Part shown: piece by piece, positions 22,261 through 35,100 of the stretch | Position numbering within the stretch: position 1 is the first letter of the stretch | Layout of the letters: every line of letters begins with the position of its first letter | Origin: Delphinapterus leucas | Taxonomy: Eukaryota; Chordata; Mammalia; Artiodactyla; Monodontidae | DNA: 64,000 nucleotides | Assembly (NCBI RefSeq): GCF_002288925.2 | Contig: NW_022098008.1 | Span: forward strand, 2,044,814-2,108,813 | Reading direction: 5' to 3' | Notes under the pieces: model-generated | Told to the model about the DNA's origin: nothing | The model's input: the letters and a program-made list of their open reading frames with translations, nothing else | Database searches by the model: none | Program-made: the position numbers and the translations under genes

Positions 22261-22550
22261 CAGATAGACAGTAAATTGGCAAAGTAGTTGGTATGGCAGA
22301 CAAGAGTTAGTACTTTGATATATAAAGTGTACACACTGCTGTATTTAAGACAGGTAAACAACAGGACCTACTGTATTGCACAAGGAACTCTACTCAATAT
22401 TATGTAATAAGCTAAATGGGAAAAGAATTTGAAAAGAGTAGATACGTGTATATGTAGAACTGAATCACTTTGCTGCACACCTGAAACTAACACAACGTTG
22501 CAAATCAGGTCTATTCCAATATAAAATAAAAAGTTTAAAAAAAATTTTTA
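22261..22550 (+). mobile_element. L1 3' end, 5'-truncated
   Basis: Plus-strand L1 3' UTR: caacaggacctactgtattg, gaactctactcaatattatg, gggaaaagaatttgaaaag, atcactttgctgcacacctg, aaactaacacaacgttgcaa, then an A-rich tail. An 8-bp direct repeat agtgttaa at 22253-22260 and 22551-22558 is a likely target duplication, which makes the insert about 290 bp. Confidence 0.85.
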
Positions 22551-22694
22551 AGTGTTAATATAAATAGAGAGGCCACAGTATTTTTTTTTTTTTAAACAGG
22601 CAAAGGGTATGAACAGATAACGTTGAAAAGGAAAAACATAAATGGCCAGAAATCAGGTAAAAATAACTGCAGTTTCACTAGTAAATAACTGATG

Positions 22695-23205
22695 TTGTCG
22701 CTGTAATCAACCACCAGAAGTTTCGTGGCGTAAAGCACAATACGAATTTATCACCCTACAGTTCTGTCCCTTAGAAATCTGACGTGGGCGTGGCTGGCTG
22801 AAATCAGTGCTCCTTTCTGGAGGCTCCACGAGTCTCTGAGTCTCCGTGAGTTCTGCCCGGGTCCCGTGGCCCTCGGCCCCTCCCTTCACCTCGAAACCAA
22901 CAGCATTGAGTCACGCCCTTTGCTCACTGCCCTCTCTCGTCTCTGCTGATTCTCCTTCAAATTCTTATTCTCGTCCTTGTGTCCTTCTGACCACAATCTA
23001 GAAAGGCTCTCCACTTTTAGGAATTAAGATGATTATATTAGGCCAACCCAGGTAATCCAGGATAATCTCTCCATTTCAAGGTCCTTAAGTTAATCACACC
23101 TGCAAAGTAATTTTTTCCCCATAAGGTGGACATTCCCTGGACATTCACAGATTCCAGGAATTAGGACGTGTACATCTTTGGTGGGGCATTATTCTGTCTA
23201 CTGCA
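22695..23205 (-). mobile_element. MaLR solo LTR (MLT1-type)
   Basis: On the minus strand it starts near cagtagacagaataatgccc and runs through accaaagatgtacacgtcct, aattcctggaatctgtgaat, ggattatcctggattacctg, to a terminal region matching 'cagaactgtagggtgataaa'. This is the MLT1 LTR plan. It is about 510 bp and appears nearly complete. Confidence 0.85.
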
Positions 23206-23450
23206 GGCATATAAGGAATTCAATATGCATTTTATGTATGTATATAATTTTAACATACTTTTATTATATGTACAACATATATGTTATATATTATATAACA
23301 CACCACACACATAACATTATATTTATATATTATATAACATGCATATATATTATACTATAATATATAATATATTATAGTACATTATAATATATATAACATA
23401 CATATTATACATTATTTTAATTACATTTGTTATGTATCATACATCATAAA
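23206..23450. repeat. AT-rich low-complexity region
   Basis: About 240 bp dominated by ATATA/TATAA/ACATAT variants (for example 23270-23410). Several short palindromes could form cruciforms. No gene. Confidence 0.8.
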
Positions 23451-23454
23451 AGGA

Positions 23455-25300
23455 TATTGAATTTCTTAGTGCATCCTCTGACATCTGTTGAGGTGATGTG
23501 ATTTGTTGTTTTTTCCATGAATCACATAGATTATTTTTTTTTACTGTTGAGCAAAGCTTTTATTCCTGGGACAAACATCTTGGTACGATATTTTATGATT
23601 TTTATATTTCCTTTGTTTAGTTTCATAATGTTTTGCTATGATTTTTACATCTATGTATAAGGATGAGATAGGCCTACAATTTTCCTCTTTTGTACTATCC
23701 CTGCTACGTTTGGTATCATGGTTATACCTAAACATAAAGTGAACTGAAAAGGCTTTCTTTCTCTTCTTTATGTTATTATTATTATTATTGTTGTACTCTG
23801 AGTCTGCGTAACGTTGAAATTATTTTTTCTTGACTGTTTCACAGACTTTGCTGTTCAAACTCTCCAGAATTTTTCTCTGTGGGACGTTATTTATTTACTA
23901 ATTTCACTTCTGTTATGATCATATGACTAATCAGGTAGTTCATTTTTATACCTCTTCTAAATTTTTAAATTAATGTCATGCATTTATTTATATGTGCTTT
24001 TATTATCTCTTACAATACATGTATTTCTGATTTTCAAACAAATTCTTTAACTATGTCTCAGTAAAATGAACTTAATTAGTACCTGTTTCATATGATTGTC
24101 GTTAGAAATAATTTAGTATGTGTACAATTCTTAGAATACTGCTTGCACATAGTGTTATATAAATGATTGATGTTAATATTAGTCAGCTTTCAATTTTTTT
24201 CTAAATTCAATAGCAATTTCTGTTCTGACCCATGAATCATTTAGAAATGTTTCTCTTAAGTTCCAAATATATAGGGTAATATATATATACATATTTATAT
24301 ATTCACAATTAATTTTTAACTTAACTTCACGGTGGTTAGAAAAATGTGTTCTTTGTAATATAATCTTTGGAAATCTGTCGAGAGTTGCACGAAGCGTCAA
24401 CATGTGGTCAAATTACCTTAACACGGTATCTTGAGTTGCTTCTCTGATTGATGCTACATGAGTGCTTGAAAATAATTTATATTCTGTTTTCTTGGAGGTA
24501 GATTTCAGGATTATTACTTGTGCTGTTCAAATATTCTGATTTTAATTGATTATTAAAATCTACTTATTCTATCAATTGTAAGATCCATGTTAAAATCTAC
24601 CATGATTCTGGATTTCTCTTTCTAATCAAATTAATTTTTGCTTTATGTATTTTAAGTCTATATTATTGAGTTCATACAAGTTTAGATTTGTTGTATCATT
24701 TTTCTGAAGTGACTCTTTTATTAACATGTAGCAATTCCCTTCATGTCTATATGCCTTTTACTTTAATAACTGGAACCACTTTTTTTTTTTTTTGCGGTAC
24801 GCGGGCCTCTCACTGTTGTGGCCTCTCCCGTCGTGGAGCACAGGCTCTGGACGCGCAAGCTCAGCGGCCATGGCTCATGGGACCGGCCGCTCCGCGGCAC
24901 GTGGGATCCTCCCGGACCAGGGCACGAACCCGTGTCCCCTGCATCGGCAGGTGGACTCTCAACCACTGTGCCACCAGGGAAGCCCTGGAACCACTTTTAA
25001 TTAATATCTTGGTTAATATTTCTTTTCTGACATATCTTTTTTATCCTTTTTTTCTACTTTTGTATTCCTATGTTTCTAATTGTCTTTTACAAAGGCTTAT
25101 ACTTTGAGTTGTTCATTTATCCAGTTTGATAATCTTAGAATTTTAATTAGAGTACTTAGTCTATTTTTAGTAATTGTATTTGATGACTTATTTAGATTTA
25201 TCCCTATCATATTATTGTTAAATATTTTTCTTCCTTTTGTATGTTGCTTCTTCCTCTTCTCTTTTGCCTCATTTTGATTGATTGAGCACTTTTCCCTCAT
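23455..25300 (-). mobile_element. Old L1 ORF2 fragment, interrupted by a CHR SINE
   Basis: Minus-strand remnant of L1 ORF2, which encodes the endonuclease and reverse transcriptase. A surviving frame at 23541-23735 reads NCRPISSLYIDVKIIAK, a recognisable version of the L1 RT stretch NxRPISLxNIDxKIxxK. The sequence 24190-24760 corresponds to the upstream endonuclease-RT linker (for example the degenerate 'gacccatgaatcatttagaa' on the plus strand). Stops and frameshifts are abundant. The copy lacks an identifiable 5' UTR or 3' tail. Confidence 0.75.
24785..24984 (-). mobile_element. CHR SINE (short type), nested in L1
   Basis: Reverse-complement CHR body from tttttttttgcggtacgcgg to gccaccagggaagcc, flanked by a perfect target duplication ctggaaccactttt (24770-24783 and 24985-24998). 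It inserted into the older L1 ORF2 remnant, so it is younger than that L1. Confidence 0.95.
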
Positions 25301-26009
25301 TCTCTCTATTAGGAAGTTGTTTTTGTCATGATGTACTTAGTTATGCTTGGAATGATCATCCCTGAACCAAGGCACTTTTAAGAATGAAAGAAGGTCCCTC
25401 TTCATAATTAACTGTCTTGGGAAGCCTGCAAAACATAACCACTGTGATAACAAGCAACCTTAAAATCTCAGTAAATTAAATAAATAGTGTGTTTCTCAAT
25501 CATGCATCTTGCCCAACATGAGTCAGCTTATCACAGTTTCTCAGGGACCCAGGCTGACACAGGCTCTATCTAACCACATGTTTTCACATGCTCACAGCAG
25601 TGGGAAGAGAAGTGTAAACCACACAGTGGCTCTGAACGTGTGCTCTCATCATGTAAAATATGCAGGGAGTAACCAAATTCAAAGAGTGAGGAGATCTGGA
25701 TAGCTTTATAGAAGGGGTGCTTCTAAAAAGGAGTCCTGAAAATAGAATTTAATGTTAAATATTCAAAGCAAACTTAGGTTATTCCAGATTAGGTCCTATG
25801 AGACTAGGATATTTGCCTAATTAGCGACCTACTGTTAGATATCTGGGAACCTTTGCAAGTGCATCTACAAAGTTAATACAAGAGATAAATGCCAGTTGAT
25901 TTAAAATTGGAAAGCTTTGGAGATAATACTAAATCTCTGTAGTATGCTATGAATCAGGGTGGTGCAGGCAGCCAGTTTACATAATTCAACCTCAGAAAAT
26001 TTACATTTA
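25301..26009. other. Unique non-coding DNA
   Basis: No gene or repeat recognised. Confidence 0.4.
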
Positions 26010-26023
26010 CTATGTAACGTCTT

Positions 26024-26433
26024 TTTTTTTTTTAATGTATGGAGACACATAAAACATATATCATGTATCATGGCCAAGGAGGATGATAAAGGGAATTTTT
26101 AAAATATTTATTTATTTATTTATTTGTTATTTAGTTTTATTTTTGGCTGTGTTGGGTCTTCGTTGCTGCGCACGGGCTTTCTCTAGTTGTGGCGAGTGGA
26201 GGTTATTCTTTGTTGCGGTGTGCGGGGGGCTTCTCATGGGGGTGGCTTCTCTTGTTGTGGAGCATGGGCTCTCAGCGTGCGGGCTTCAGTAATTGTGGCA
26301 CATGGGCTCAGTAGTTGTGGTGCGTGGGCTTTGTTGCTCCGTGGCATGTAGGATCTTCCCAGACCAGGACTCGAGCCCATGTCCCCTGCATTGGCGGGCA
26401 GGTTCTTAACCACTGTGTCACCAGGGAAGTCCC
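26024..26433 (-). mobile_element. Long CHR SINE with possible 3' transduction
   Basis: The body (about 26130-26433) is the older, longer CHR form on the reverse strand: ggctgtgttgggtcttcgtt, gcacgggctttctctagttg, repeated agtagttgtgg units, and a terminal ...ctgtgtcaccagggaagtccc. The target duplications are ctatgtaacgtctt (26010-26023) and ctatgtaatgtctt (26434-26447), with one mismatch. Between the left duplication and the (AAAT)-rich tail there is an extra poly(T) plus about 55 bp of unique sequence. That is the layout expected if the transcript carried downstream flank. Confidence 0.9.
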
Positions 26434-26447
26434 CTATGTAATGTCTT

Positions 26448-28544
26448 AATTCATTGCTCCTCTTTAGTTGGTCAGGGTGTCATAGACTTGCAACAGATTT
26501 TTAATTTCCAAAAAATGAAGCTAATTCTAGAATGTCATAGGAATCTACATAATACTATTCCTTGGCATTCCAAACTGGAGCTTCAGCAGCAAAGTTCATT
26601 TAAATATAGAGAGAGTGGATGAAAGAATAGTGATTGGGGTATGTGTTCTCAGATCATCAAAGTCAAGGATGAGTTTAATAGCCAGGGCTTGAGAAGGACA
26701 TAATGGACTACCTGCTGATCAGAGGGCAGGATGTTGTCAGTGGAGGTTAGGATGGGTCTTAATACCAGGCTCACTCAGTCCTCTCTCCATTAATGCATCA
26801 GATTCCCCCATCACATATATGTACAGCATTCTGACTGTAAAGCAACTTGACCACCCCTGCTTATCAAGGTAAAGCTCATGGACTCTTTCCTTTTTCTCCT
26901 TTGCACATCTGAGGTCTAACACCCAAACCACAATCCCATTGACATTAGAACAGATGCCACGTAACCTCCACTCTCAGTTAGTTGGTAGAATTATAATTAG
27001 TCAAGAAAACACTTTAAGAAACAGCTTTTTTTGAGCGTGTATATATAGCAGTTCTTCTTTATAAAATACTGGTAACACCAATATAGACGACTATTCAAAT
27101 TACCTTTCCATCTCAGCTCATTTTTGACCTGTAAAACATAGGATCCAGTCCATGGATAAATGTAAACCTGAAAACAGGAGAAGCAGTTTAGAGTTTGCTG
27201 TCGCAGCCAGGCTTTCTAGCTTCCTCCTTGTCCTCTTGCTTCTTGGGGCCCGTCTCTCGGTCTGTGTCTCTCTCCTCCATCTTCAGCCCCCCTTCTGCCC
27301 CTGCTTCACATGCTCTGACACAGCTGGGTTTTGAAAAGACCTTCCCTAAACTATGCATTTTCTCTAGCAAGTATCTGCAACCACTTCCTTTCACAAAACA
27401 TCCTGTCCAATACAGGGTCCTGACTTGGTTGCCATCACCTCTTAGTCTATTCTCTGCTCAGTCCGTCCCCTTCATTCTAGAATTTGCACTATTCACTGGA
27501 GTGATTCCTGCAACATCCGATATCCCCCAGGCCATCCTGGGCAGGGCTCTGCCCTTCTCTTATCCTCCCTCTGGACCATGTGACACTGAACCCCTATTAT
27601 GTAACAGGCTCTGTTCTAGGCAGCTGGGACTTCAGTGAAAACGACAGATGAGATTCAATCTTTTCGTTATTTTTTATTTCAGCGGAAGAGGGAGCCGATA
27701 GCCAATGACCTTGGTAGACCAGAAGGCCACCCACAGTGCTGTAGGAGGTGACAAAGGCCATAGGGAGAGAGGGCAGGGGCAGGGGATCTGGAAGCGGGGG
27801 GTGGGGGACCATTTCTCCAGGACAGCCAGGTTCGGTGTCACAGTGAGAGGCTCCTGAGCAGGGTGAGCAGGGGAGGAAGGGGCAGGCGGACACAGTGGGA
27901 GAGGCGCGGAGGGAGCAGGGCTGGCGAGGACAGAGGGTGGGGATGACAGAGGGCCTCGCGGCCTCTCCTTCTCTTGCTTCCTGCCCCTGCTTCCCCGCAG
28001 CACGAGCAGCCGACAATTTCTGTAGGTTTCATCTTCCTCTGGCCCTCCAACCTCCCTCCTCTTCTCCATGACCGTCCCCATGGGTCTCTTCACGTTGAGG
28101 TTGATGAGTGTGGATGTCTCTACAGTCCATTGTTCACATTCCAGCCTGGACAATCTGTCCCACGCGGGATGCAGATCACAGGGCCTCACCCACCTCCCCG
28201 TCCCCTCCCCCTCCCCATCTAACGCTCTCCGCGCACACACCACTCCAGGGGCTTCCCGTGACTTTCTGGACAGAGGTCGCAAGGCCTTGCCCCACCACAG
28301 GCCTGTCCTTGGGGTCTGTCTTGCTCTGCACCCCATCATCTCTCTCTCTGGCTAGATGGGACCAGTGGCTCCTCCTCTGACCCCTCACACAGCCTCTCCT
28401 GTTAAGTGTCCCTCTCTCGTGTCTCATGGTGACCCAAGTGCCATCTCCTGCCTTCTGAATCAGATGTGCCCCCTTCCCAGTACATTTAACACAACCACAG
28501 AGTCCCCCATGTCCTGGAGGAACAGTTAGATGGTTTGTTTCTCT
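26448..28544. other. Unique non-coding DNA
   Basis: 27590-27650 (ctattatgtaacaggctctg, ttctaggcagctgggacttc) resembles an ancient L2/MIR3-type 'tactatgtgccaggcactgttctaggcgctgggg' segment. 27670-28400 is GC-rich and holds a 221-codon minus-strand frame (27674-28339), the longest in the window, with no recognisable domain and overlapped by frames in several other phases. Confidence 0.45.
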
Positions 28545-28915
28545 CCCCAATCCAACTTTAAGTTCCTTAGGGATGGAGACCCGCCATGGCATCGTTGTAC
28601 ATCCCAGTGGCACGACATCTCCAGGTACTGGCCCTCAGCCATTTCAGGCCCCTACAAATGCTGCTTGAAGGCTCTCTCCTACCCCATTTCCTGGAAACCT
28701 TCAACCCATCCTTCCAGACCCAGGTCGAGTCTCCTCTTGACCTTCCTAAAACTCAACTCAGTGAAAATAACCTGCTTTTTTCTAACAACACTTTTTGAAC
28801 TATTTGTTCTTGATCTTTCTTTTAACTGTGTGTCTGTTTTCACGTCTCCAGGATTTAAAACTATGCCTGACACATAGTGGGTACTCAACAAGTATTTACT
28901 GAATGGTTGGATAAA
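28545..28915 (+). repeat. L2 LINE 3' region
   Basis: The 3' end matches the shared L2/MIR terminus: actatgcctgacacatagtg, ggtactcaacaagtatttac, tgaatgg. Upstream pieces such as aagttccttagggatgg and tccttccagaccc fit L2 3' sequence. Ancient and diverged; it could be two overlapping fragments. Confidence 0.55.
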
Positions 28916-28994
28916 TCAATCGAAATGTGCACAATATTGTGGGAGATCAGAGGAAGATGGACTTGAAGAAGAGGGACTAGGGGTGGGTAATAAA

Positions 28995-29345
28995 GGTGGA
29001 AGCATGAGTGTGTGATGGACACAAAGCTGTGCCCACCAGGCCTTGGCACCTACTTCTCTAACCCTTGGTCTGGGCTTGTCCTTCTGACAAGCATCACAAG
29101 ACATTAGCAAATGTGACTCAAGCCATCTTGGAACACCCTTGAGTGTTGGAGGCTCCCTTGCTTTCTCTGTCCTCAGAACTGACACCCTGAAGTAAAGAAG
29201 CTTGGCCAGCCTTCCAGAAAGGTCCCATGGAGAGAACCCAGGACCCAGGTGACAGCCATGCGAAGAGGCCATTCTGGACGTCCAGCCTGAGCTGGCCTCA
29301 CTGGAGCCCAGTCCAAACCACCAGCCCACAGAACTGTAAACTAAC
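28995..29345 (+). mobile_element. Probable MaLR/MLT1-like LTR fragment
   Basis: Contains gtgactcaagccatcttgga, ctggacgtccagcctgagct, ggagcccagtccaaacc and cagcccacagaactgtaaac. This resembles the 3' half of certain MLT1-type LTRs. It stops at the border of the L1 fragment that follows. Subfamily not determined. Confidence 0.5.
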
Positions 29346-29705
29346 AAATTGTTATTTTTCTTTTCCTTTTTCTATTCAATTATAATTAGCGTATGATACT
29401 ATATTAGTTTCAGGTACACAACATAGTGATTCTATAGTTTTATACCTTATGAAATGACCACCATGATAAAACTAGATACCAGCCATCGCCATACAAAGTT
29501 GTTGGAATATCACTGACTCTATTCCCCATGCTGTATCTTCCATCCTGTGACTCATTTATCTCATCACTGGAAGCTTGTACCTCTTAACCCCCTTCACCTA
29601 TTTTGTCCATCTCCCCTCCTGCCACCCTCTGGCAACCACCAATTTGTTCTCTGTACCTATGAGTCTGTTTCTGTTTGGTTTGGTTTGGTCATTTGTTTTG
29701 TTTAT
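29346..29705 (-). mobile_element. L1 3' UTR fragment
   Basis: Reverse-strand L1 3' UTR: atatattagtttcaggtaca, caacatagtgattctatag, gaaatgaccaccatgataaa, and tctggcaaccaccaatttg...gagtctgtttctg. Truncated and non-coding. Confidence 0.85.
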
Positions 29706-32139
29706 TAATCATGATTGTGTTAAGCTTTCAGGTCTTCTGTTACATTCAAAGATCAGCTGATACAAGTTGTAATGTATTAAGAAACTCCTTGCAGCTTAGA
29801 CTTATAAGTTAAAATTTAGTTTGGGCAGCAATATAAAATTAGAGTAGGTTACCCTTCTCCCAGGAAGTATGAGTTATTCTACTGAAAGTTGTTTCATTTA
29901 GCATTGTTTATTTTTCTTTAATTCTCTCACCATGTATAGCAAGTGAATTCTGTACACCTAAGATTGTGTACCTTCAAGAGAAACGGACTTTGGAAGTCAT
30001 TAAGCATCGACTCGTGCAATGAGCTCTGTGAAGCACGAGGTTTCCACCACGGGATAGTAGCCATATTTGCCCCAACATTTCCATTCAAATGAAGGAGTAT
30101 CTGATATAGGACCATGCAGTTTCAGGCTGGATTCTTCTGGCCCTGTGGGGGGAGCACAGTGAATCTGAGCCAAGCCTCCGAGAGACAAGGACTAGTTTGG
30201 GCAAATGTGACCCACAGGATGCACAGGGCTGAGGGCAGGCAGGAAGCGTCCCCAGCCTATGACAGAGGTGGCAATGGTAACATCCACCCCATGCAGAGCC
30301 TGGGAAGGCAGGAGGAAGGGCATTTGGCAGAAAGCCAGATCAGAACTCAGACTGAAAGTGGCAAAGCCTAGGTTTACGAGAGAGGAAGGGCAGGGTGGTG
30401 ACCAGATGGCCGTCTTTCCTTCCAAAGGGATGGCCTGCATGGTATCATGTAGGCGAGATGGAGAACCTGTTCTAGGAAGTCCAGAAGGTCTCAGCTCCTG
30501 GTTGGAGAATCACGTTTGACCATTTTTGTGTCCAGGGAACGCATTTCAGATGGGTACTTACTGAACGTAAGAAGTCACTTTGACCCAATCTCGGCCATCT
30601 CTTTGTCCCGGTTCTTGGGGAGAACAGAGCTGCTTCGTGTTCCCTGGTGTTTGGAGTTTCTATCACAGATCAGCACAGGCTTCCGGTATTCCAACTCCTT
30701 CTCCCAAGGAGCCCATCCCAGGCTGTGCTGGCTTTCTGGATTTTGCCCGGAGGCTCCTGTTGGGTATGGGGAAATGTGGATAGTGGGGAAAGGAAGGAGA
30801 AAGAGCCAGGGGGCAGCGGTGGGCGGCCAGACGGGCCTGGGTCAGGATCCAGTCCTCAGTTACTTGTTGTTTGACCCGAGTCCAGTCAGGTAGCCTCCCT
30901 GACCCATCTGTGAATGAGGACAGGGGATCCACTTCACAGGATTCAGTGACATAATGTGAGAGCTCCTCATTCTGTTCCGAGACCGGAGCCAATCTCATTG
31001 GGAACAACAAAGCCCAGCCTTCCTGACAGGGTTTTCTTCCATCTTTACACACCTTGTCTAAGCAGAGGGGATTCCAACCCCAAGACAGTAGGCTCAACAT
31101 TCATGAAACTTCTTTCACTACTTTATTCTTGTCCAGATTTGCAGCACGTAGCATCTAAGAGAGAGCTGGTGGGGGAGGGGCCAGCACACTCTGACTTTAG
31201 ACTGCAGCAGGGGTCTCCTGCCTGGCCAGGGGCACATGCATCGCCTGGTGCATGAATGCAGCCCAATTTGAAGGTCACTTTCATGTGAAAGCAAAGACAA
31301 CTATATGCATAAATGGAATTTACAAACAAATGAAGTTTTCGGTGAAAATTGGGCCAAAGAATAATGCTCAACTGAGACATTTTCAAGTTTTTTCCTAAAA
31401 TCTAAATTTTACGGTAGTTCCCTCCCCACTTCCTAAATGGGAATCTGTTGTATCTCAAAGAATAAAAGCTTAGTTATAATATACTCAGGAAGCTAAATTC
31501 AAGAAACTTAAATATATATATATATTAGAATCCTCCAGCCTCCCAAACTTTTATCCAGGACTTACAACTGCCTGGTTCTTCTGGCCTCATGAGATCAGGA
31601 ATATGCCTCCTTTTCTTCAAGGAATTCTACCTGGAGACTTTCTTTTCACACCAAACCATAAGAATAATGGCAAGCCACCCCAACATGCTGGCTGGGGACC
31701 AGAGGAATGGTGAGGACCAGGGTGCCGAATAGCCCAGAGATGGGTGGCAGTTGGTGTGAAGTTAAACAGGTTTCTGTCAGTAGGGAAAGGAGTTTGCTTC
31801 TCACGTCACCCCAGGACCTAGCTCAGGGCTCAGAAAATAACAGAATTGCAATAAAACTTTTTTGATTATCTAAGCCACGAAGGTATGAGCTATGAGTTCA
31901 TCATCTCATGGCCACATGGGACTCCTGGGCTCTGTGAAAATTGGAGTTCTGGCACCTAATATTGACTGTCACTCACTGTTGACCACCCAATATTGATGAG
32001 AGGCTCATTAAATAAAAAGTGGTACCAGGATGAGAAGTTAATTTTGTGCAACTTCTTTGGAAACCTGGAACATCAAAGTTGAGTTTAACATCCAGTGATT
32101 TCACTCCCAGTCATACAAGTGATGTGCACAAAGGGAAAA
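29706..32139. other. Unique non-coding DNA
   Basis: No gene recognised. It contains a likely MIR (30840-30965). Frames of 125 to 145 codons on both strands between 30516 and 31100 have no recognisable domain. Confidence 0.4.
30840..30965 (+). repeat. MIR SINE
   Basis: Plus-strand order: gtttgacccgagtccagtca, ggtagcctccctgacccatc, tgtgaatgaggacagg, ttcacaggattcagtgacat. It parallels the MIR segment 'gtgaccttgggcaagt...cctcagtttcctcatctgtaaaatggg ... gaggattaaatgag'. Confidence 0.5.
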
Positions 32140-35100
32140 TCTGGAAACAGCATCGCATACAGGGCAATATCACATCCAGGGGAGCAATAATACGATTAAT
32201 GGCTGATTTCTCACCAGAGGCAAAGGAGACCAGAAATGGAATTACATGTGCAAAGTGCTGAAAGAAAAGGGAAAAAGAACTATCAAAGAAAAATTAATTA
32301 TTAAGTAAAACTATTCCACAAAAATAAAGGCAAATCTTTCCAGATAAAGACCAGGAGATCTTGTTGCCATTAGACTTTCATTACAAAATATACTAAAGGA
32401 AGTTCTTCTTTAAAAGGCATAGATTGTATAAAGCAACAATTATAGCACGGCTTTATTGATTTTATTATATAAATTCATAAGTATATGATTATATGTATAT
32501 AGTGCTAAACATATATAGTATATGACCATATTATATTATATGTGTGTACACAGTACTAGTACAAAGAAGAGGAAAAGAAACGTAGCTATATTAGGGCCAA
32601 GTTTCTAAACTTGACTGCAATTAAGTTAGTATTAGTCTGAAGTAGATGCAATTAGATACATATGGTAATCTCTAGAACAAACACACATAATAAATATTTA
32701 AAATAGTTTAAAAAATAACAGAATTAAAATATTACACTAAAAATATTTATTTTTTACAAAAAAGTAAGAAGAAACAGAGAAAGCAGAAAATGAGACATAC
32801 AAAAATGAATTAGCAAAATGGCAGACATAAATCCAACATTAACTGTGAATAGGCTAAATCCAGATTACCAAAAAATAAAAGACAAGATCCAAACATATGG
32901 TGTCTACAAGAGATACTCTCTAGATTCAAAGCCACAAATAGGTTACAAGTAAAATGATGGAAAAGATATACCACACAACAGTAACAGTAAGACATCTGGA
33001 GTAACTATAGTGCTATCAAACAAAATAAAGTTTAAGAATATATCTATTACTACAAAGAGGAACATTTCATAATGAACAAAGGGTCAATTAATTAAGAAGC
33101 TATAACAAATATAAACGTATGCCAAACAAGAGAACCCCAAATACACAAAGCAAAAAACTTTGTGATAGAACAGAAGGAGAAATAATTCAACAATAGTAGC
33201 TGGAGTTCTCAGAACCACACTTTCAATAAGTGATAGGTGACTTAAACCAAAGGAAACTAAAAAAAGGCAGCTAGAAGACTTAAAAAACATGACTACCAAC
33301 TTGACCTCACTGACATTTCTAGAATGCTCCATTCAGGATGCACATTCTTCTAAAGTTCACATGAAACATTCTCCATGATAGACCATATGCTGGGCTGTGA
33401 AACAAAGCTCAATATATTTTAAAGATTGTAACCATACAAAGTATGTTTCCTGACCATAATAGAATTAAATTAGAATTCAGAGAAGGAGAGAAATTTGAGA
33501 AACCACCAAATATGTGGAAATTAAGCAACACACTTTGAAATAACCTGTGGGTTAAAGAAGAAATAGAAAAAAAAAAAAGAACAACAATTGGTAAATATTT
33601 TGAAATGAATAAAAACAAACACAACATCAAAACTGATGAGATGCTGTAAAGAAGTATTTAGAGAAAATTTAGAGATCTAAATATCTGTAATAAAAAAGAG
33701 GAAGTGTCTAAAATTAGTAACCTAGAACTCTGCTTTATGAAGCTATACCAAATAGAGAAAACTAAACCTAAACCAAGTAGAAGAAAATAATAAAATATCA
33801 GAGTGAAAATCAACAGAATAAAAAAACAGAAAAATAGAGAAAAATCAATGAATCTAAAAGATAGTTCTTTATAAAGACTGACAAAATTCAAAAAAAGTTT
33901 AGCTAGAATAACTATGAAATAAAAAGAGAAGAAAAATTACCCAAATTAGACATAAAGAGGGTTATCCCTAGTGACTCTACAGAAATTAAAAGGATTATAA
34001 AGGAATATTATCACAACTTCATGCCAGTATATTAGAGAACGTAGGTAAAATGGGCAAATTCCAAGAAATACACAAACACCAAAATGGACTAAAGAAGAAA
34101 TAGAAAATCTGAGTAGACTACAACTGGTGAAGAAATTGAATCTTTCATCAAAAATCTCTTCACTAAGAAAACCCCCAAGGGCAGATGGATTCATAAATGA
34201 ATTCTATCAACATATAAAATAAAATAATACTAATGTTACACAAATTATTCCAGAAAATACAAGAGGAAATAACACTTGCCAATTCATTCCGTGAGGCCAG
34301 TGTCACAGTGATACCAAAGCCAGATAAGACAGGAAAAGAAAAAAGATTACAGATCAGTATCTGTCATAAGCATAGACTAAGAATACCTAAAGAAACGTTA
34401 GTAAATCAAATCCAACAACTTATGTAATAAAACCAGGAATTTATGCCAGGATTGCTGGATTGGTTTAATGTCCAAAAACAATTAATGTAATTTACTATAT
34501 TAATAAGTTAATGAACAAAAGTCACATGAAAAGAAAAAATAATGGACGAAATCCAACATCAATTCATGATTGTTTTAAAGCACTCAGCACAGTAGGAATA
34601 TAGAGGAGTTCTTCTATCTGATAAAGGAATCTATAAAAATTCAACAGCAAACATCATATTTAATGGTGACTGACTGAATGTTTTCCCTTTAAGGTCATGA
34701 AAAAGGCAAGGATGTCCACTTTACCACTTCTACTCAATACTGAACTGGAGATTTATTATTATTTTTTAAAAGAAATTAAGAACATACAGATTGAAAAGGA
34801 AGAAATAAAGTTCTTTGTATTCACAGATGACATGATCCATTTTATAGAAGATCCTAAGGAGTACATACACACAACCAGACTAATATGTTTTAAAATATCT
34901 CAAGATACAAGTTCAATATGTTTAAGATCAATTTCATATCTGTATGTTAGCAACATAAAAACTGAAAATTAAATTTAGGAAATAATTCCTATTACAGTAG
35001 CATGAAAAGGAGTAAAGTGTGTGGAAATACTATAACAAAAGAAATAATAGCTGATACACTGAAAACTACAAAATGTTGTGAGAGAGATCAGAGGATATAA

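Noticed and set aside
23206..23450. Possible replication origin or matrix-attachment region in the AT-rich tract
   Set aside because: AT-richness and palindromes alone do not support either; treated as low-complexity DNA.
27674..28339. 221-codon minus-strand open frame, the longest in the window
   Set aside because: GC-rich, low-complexity residues (Pro, Ser, Arg), several competing frames of 70 to 145 codons in other phases, and no recognisable domain or splice/promoter context.
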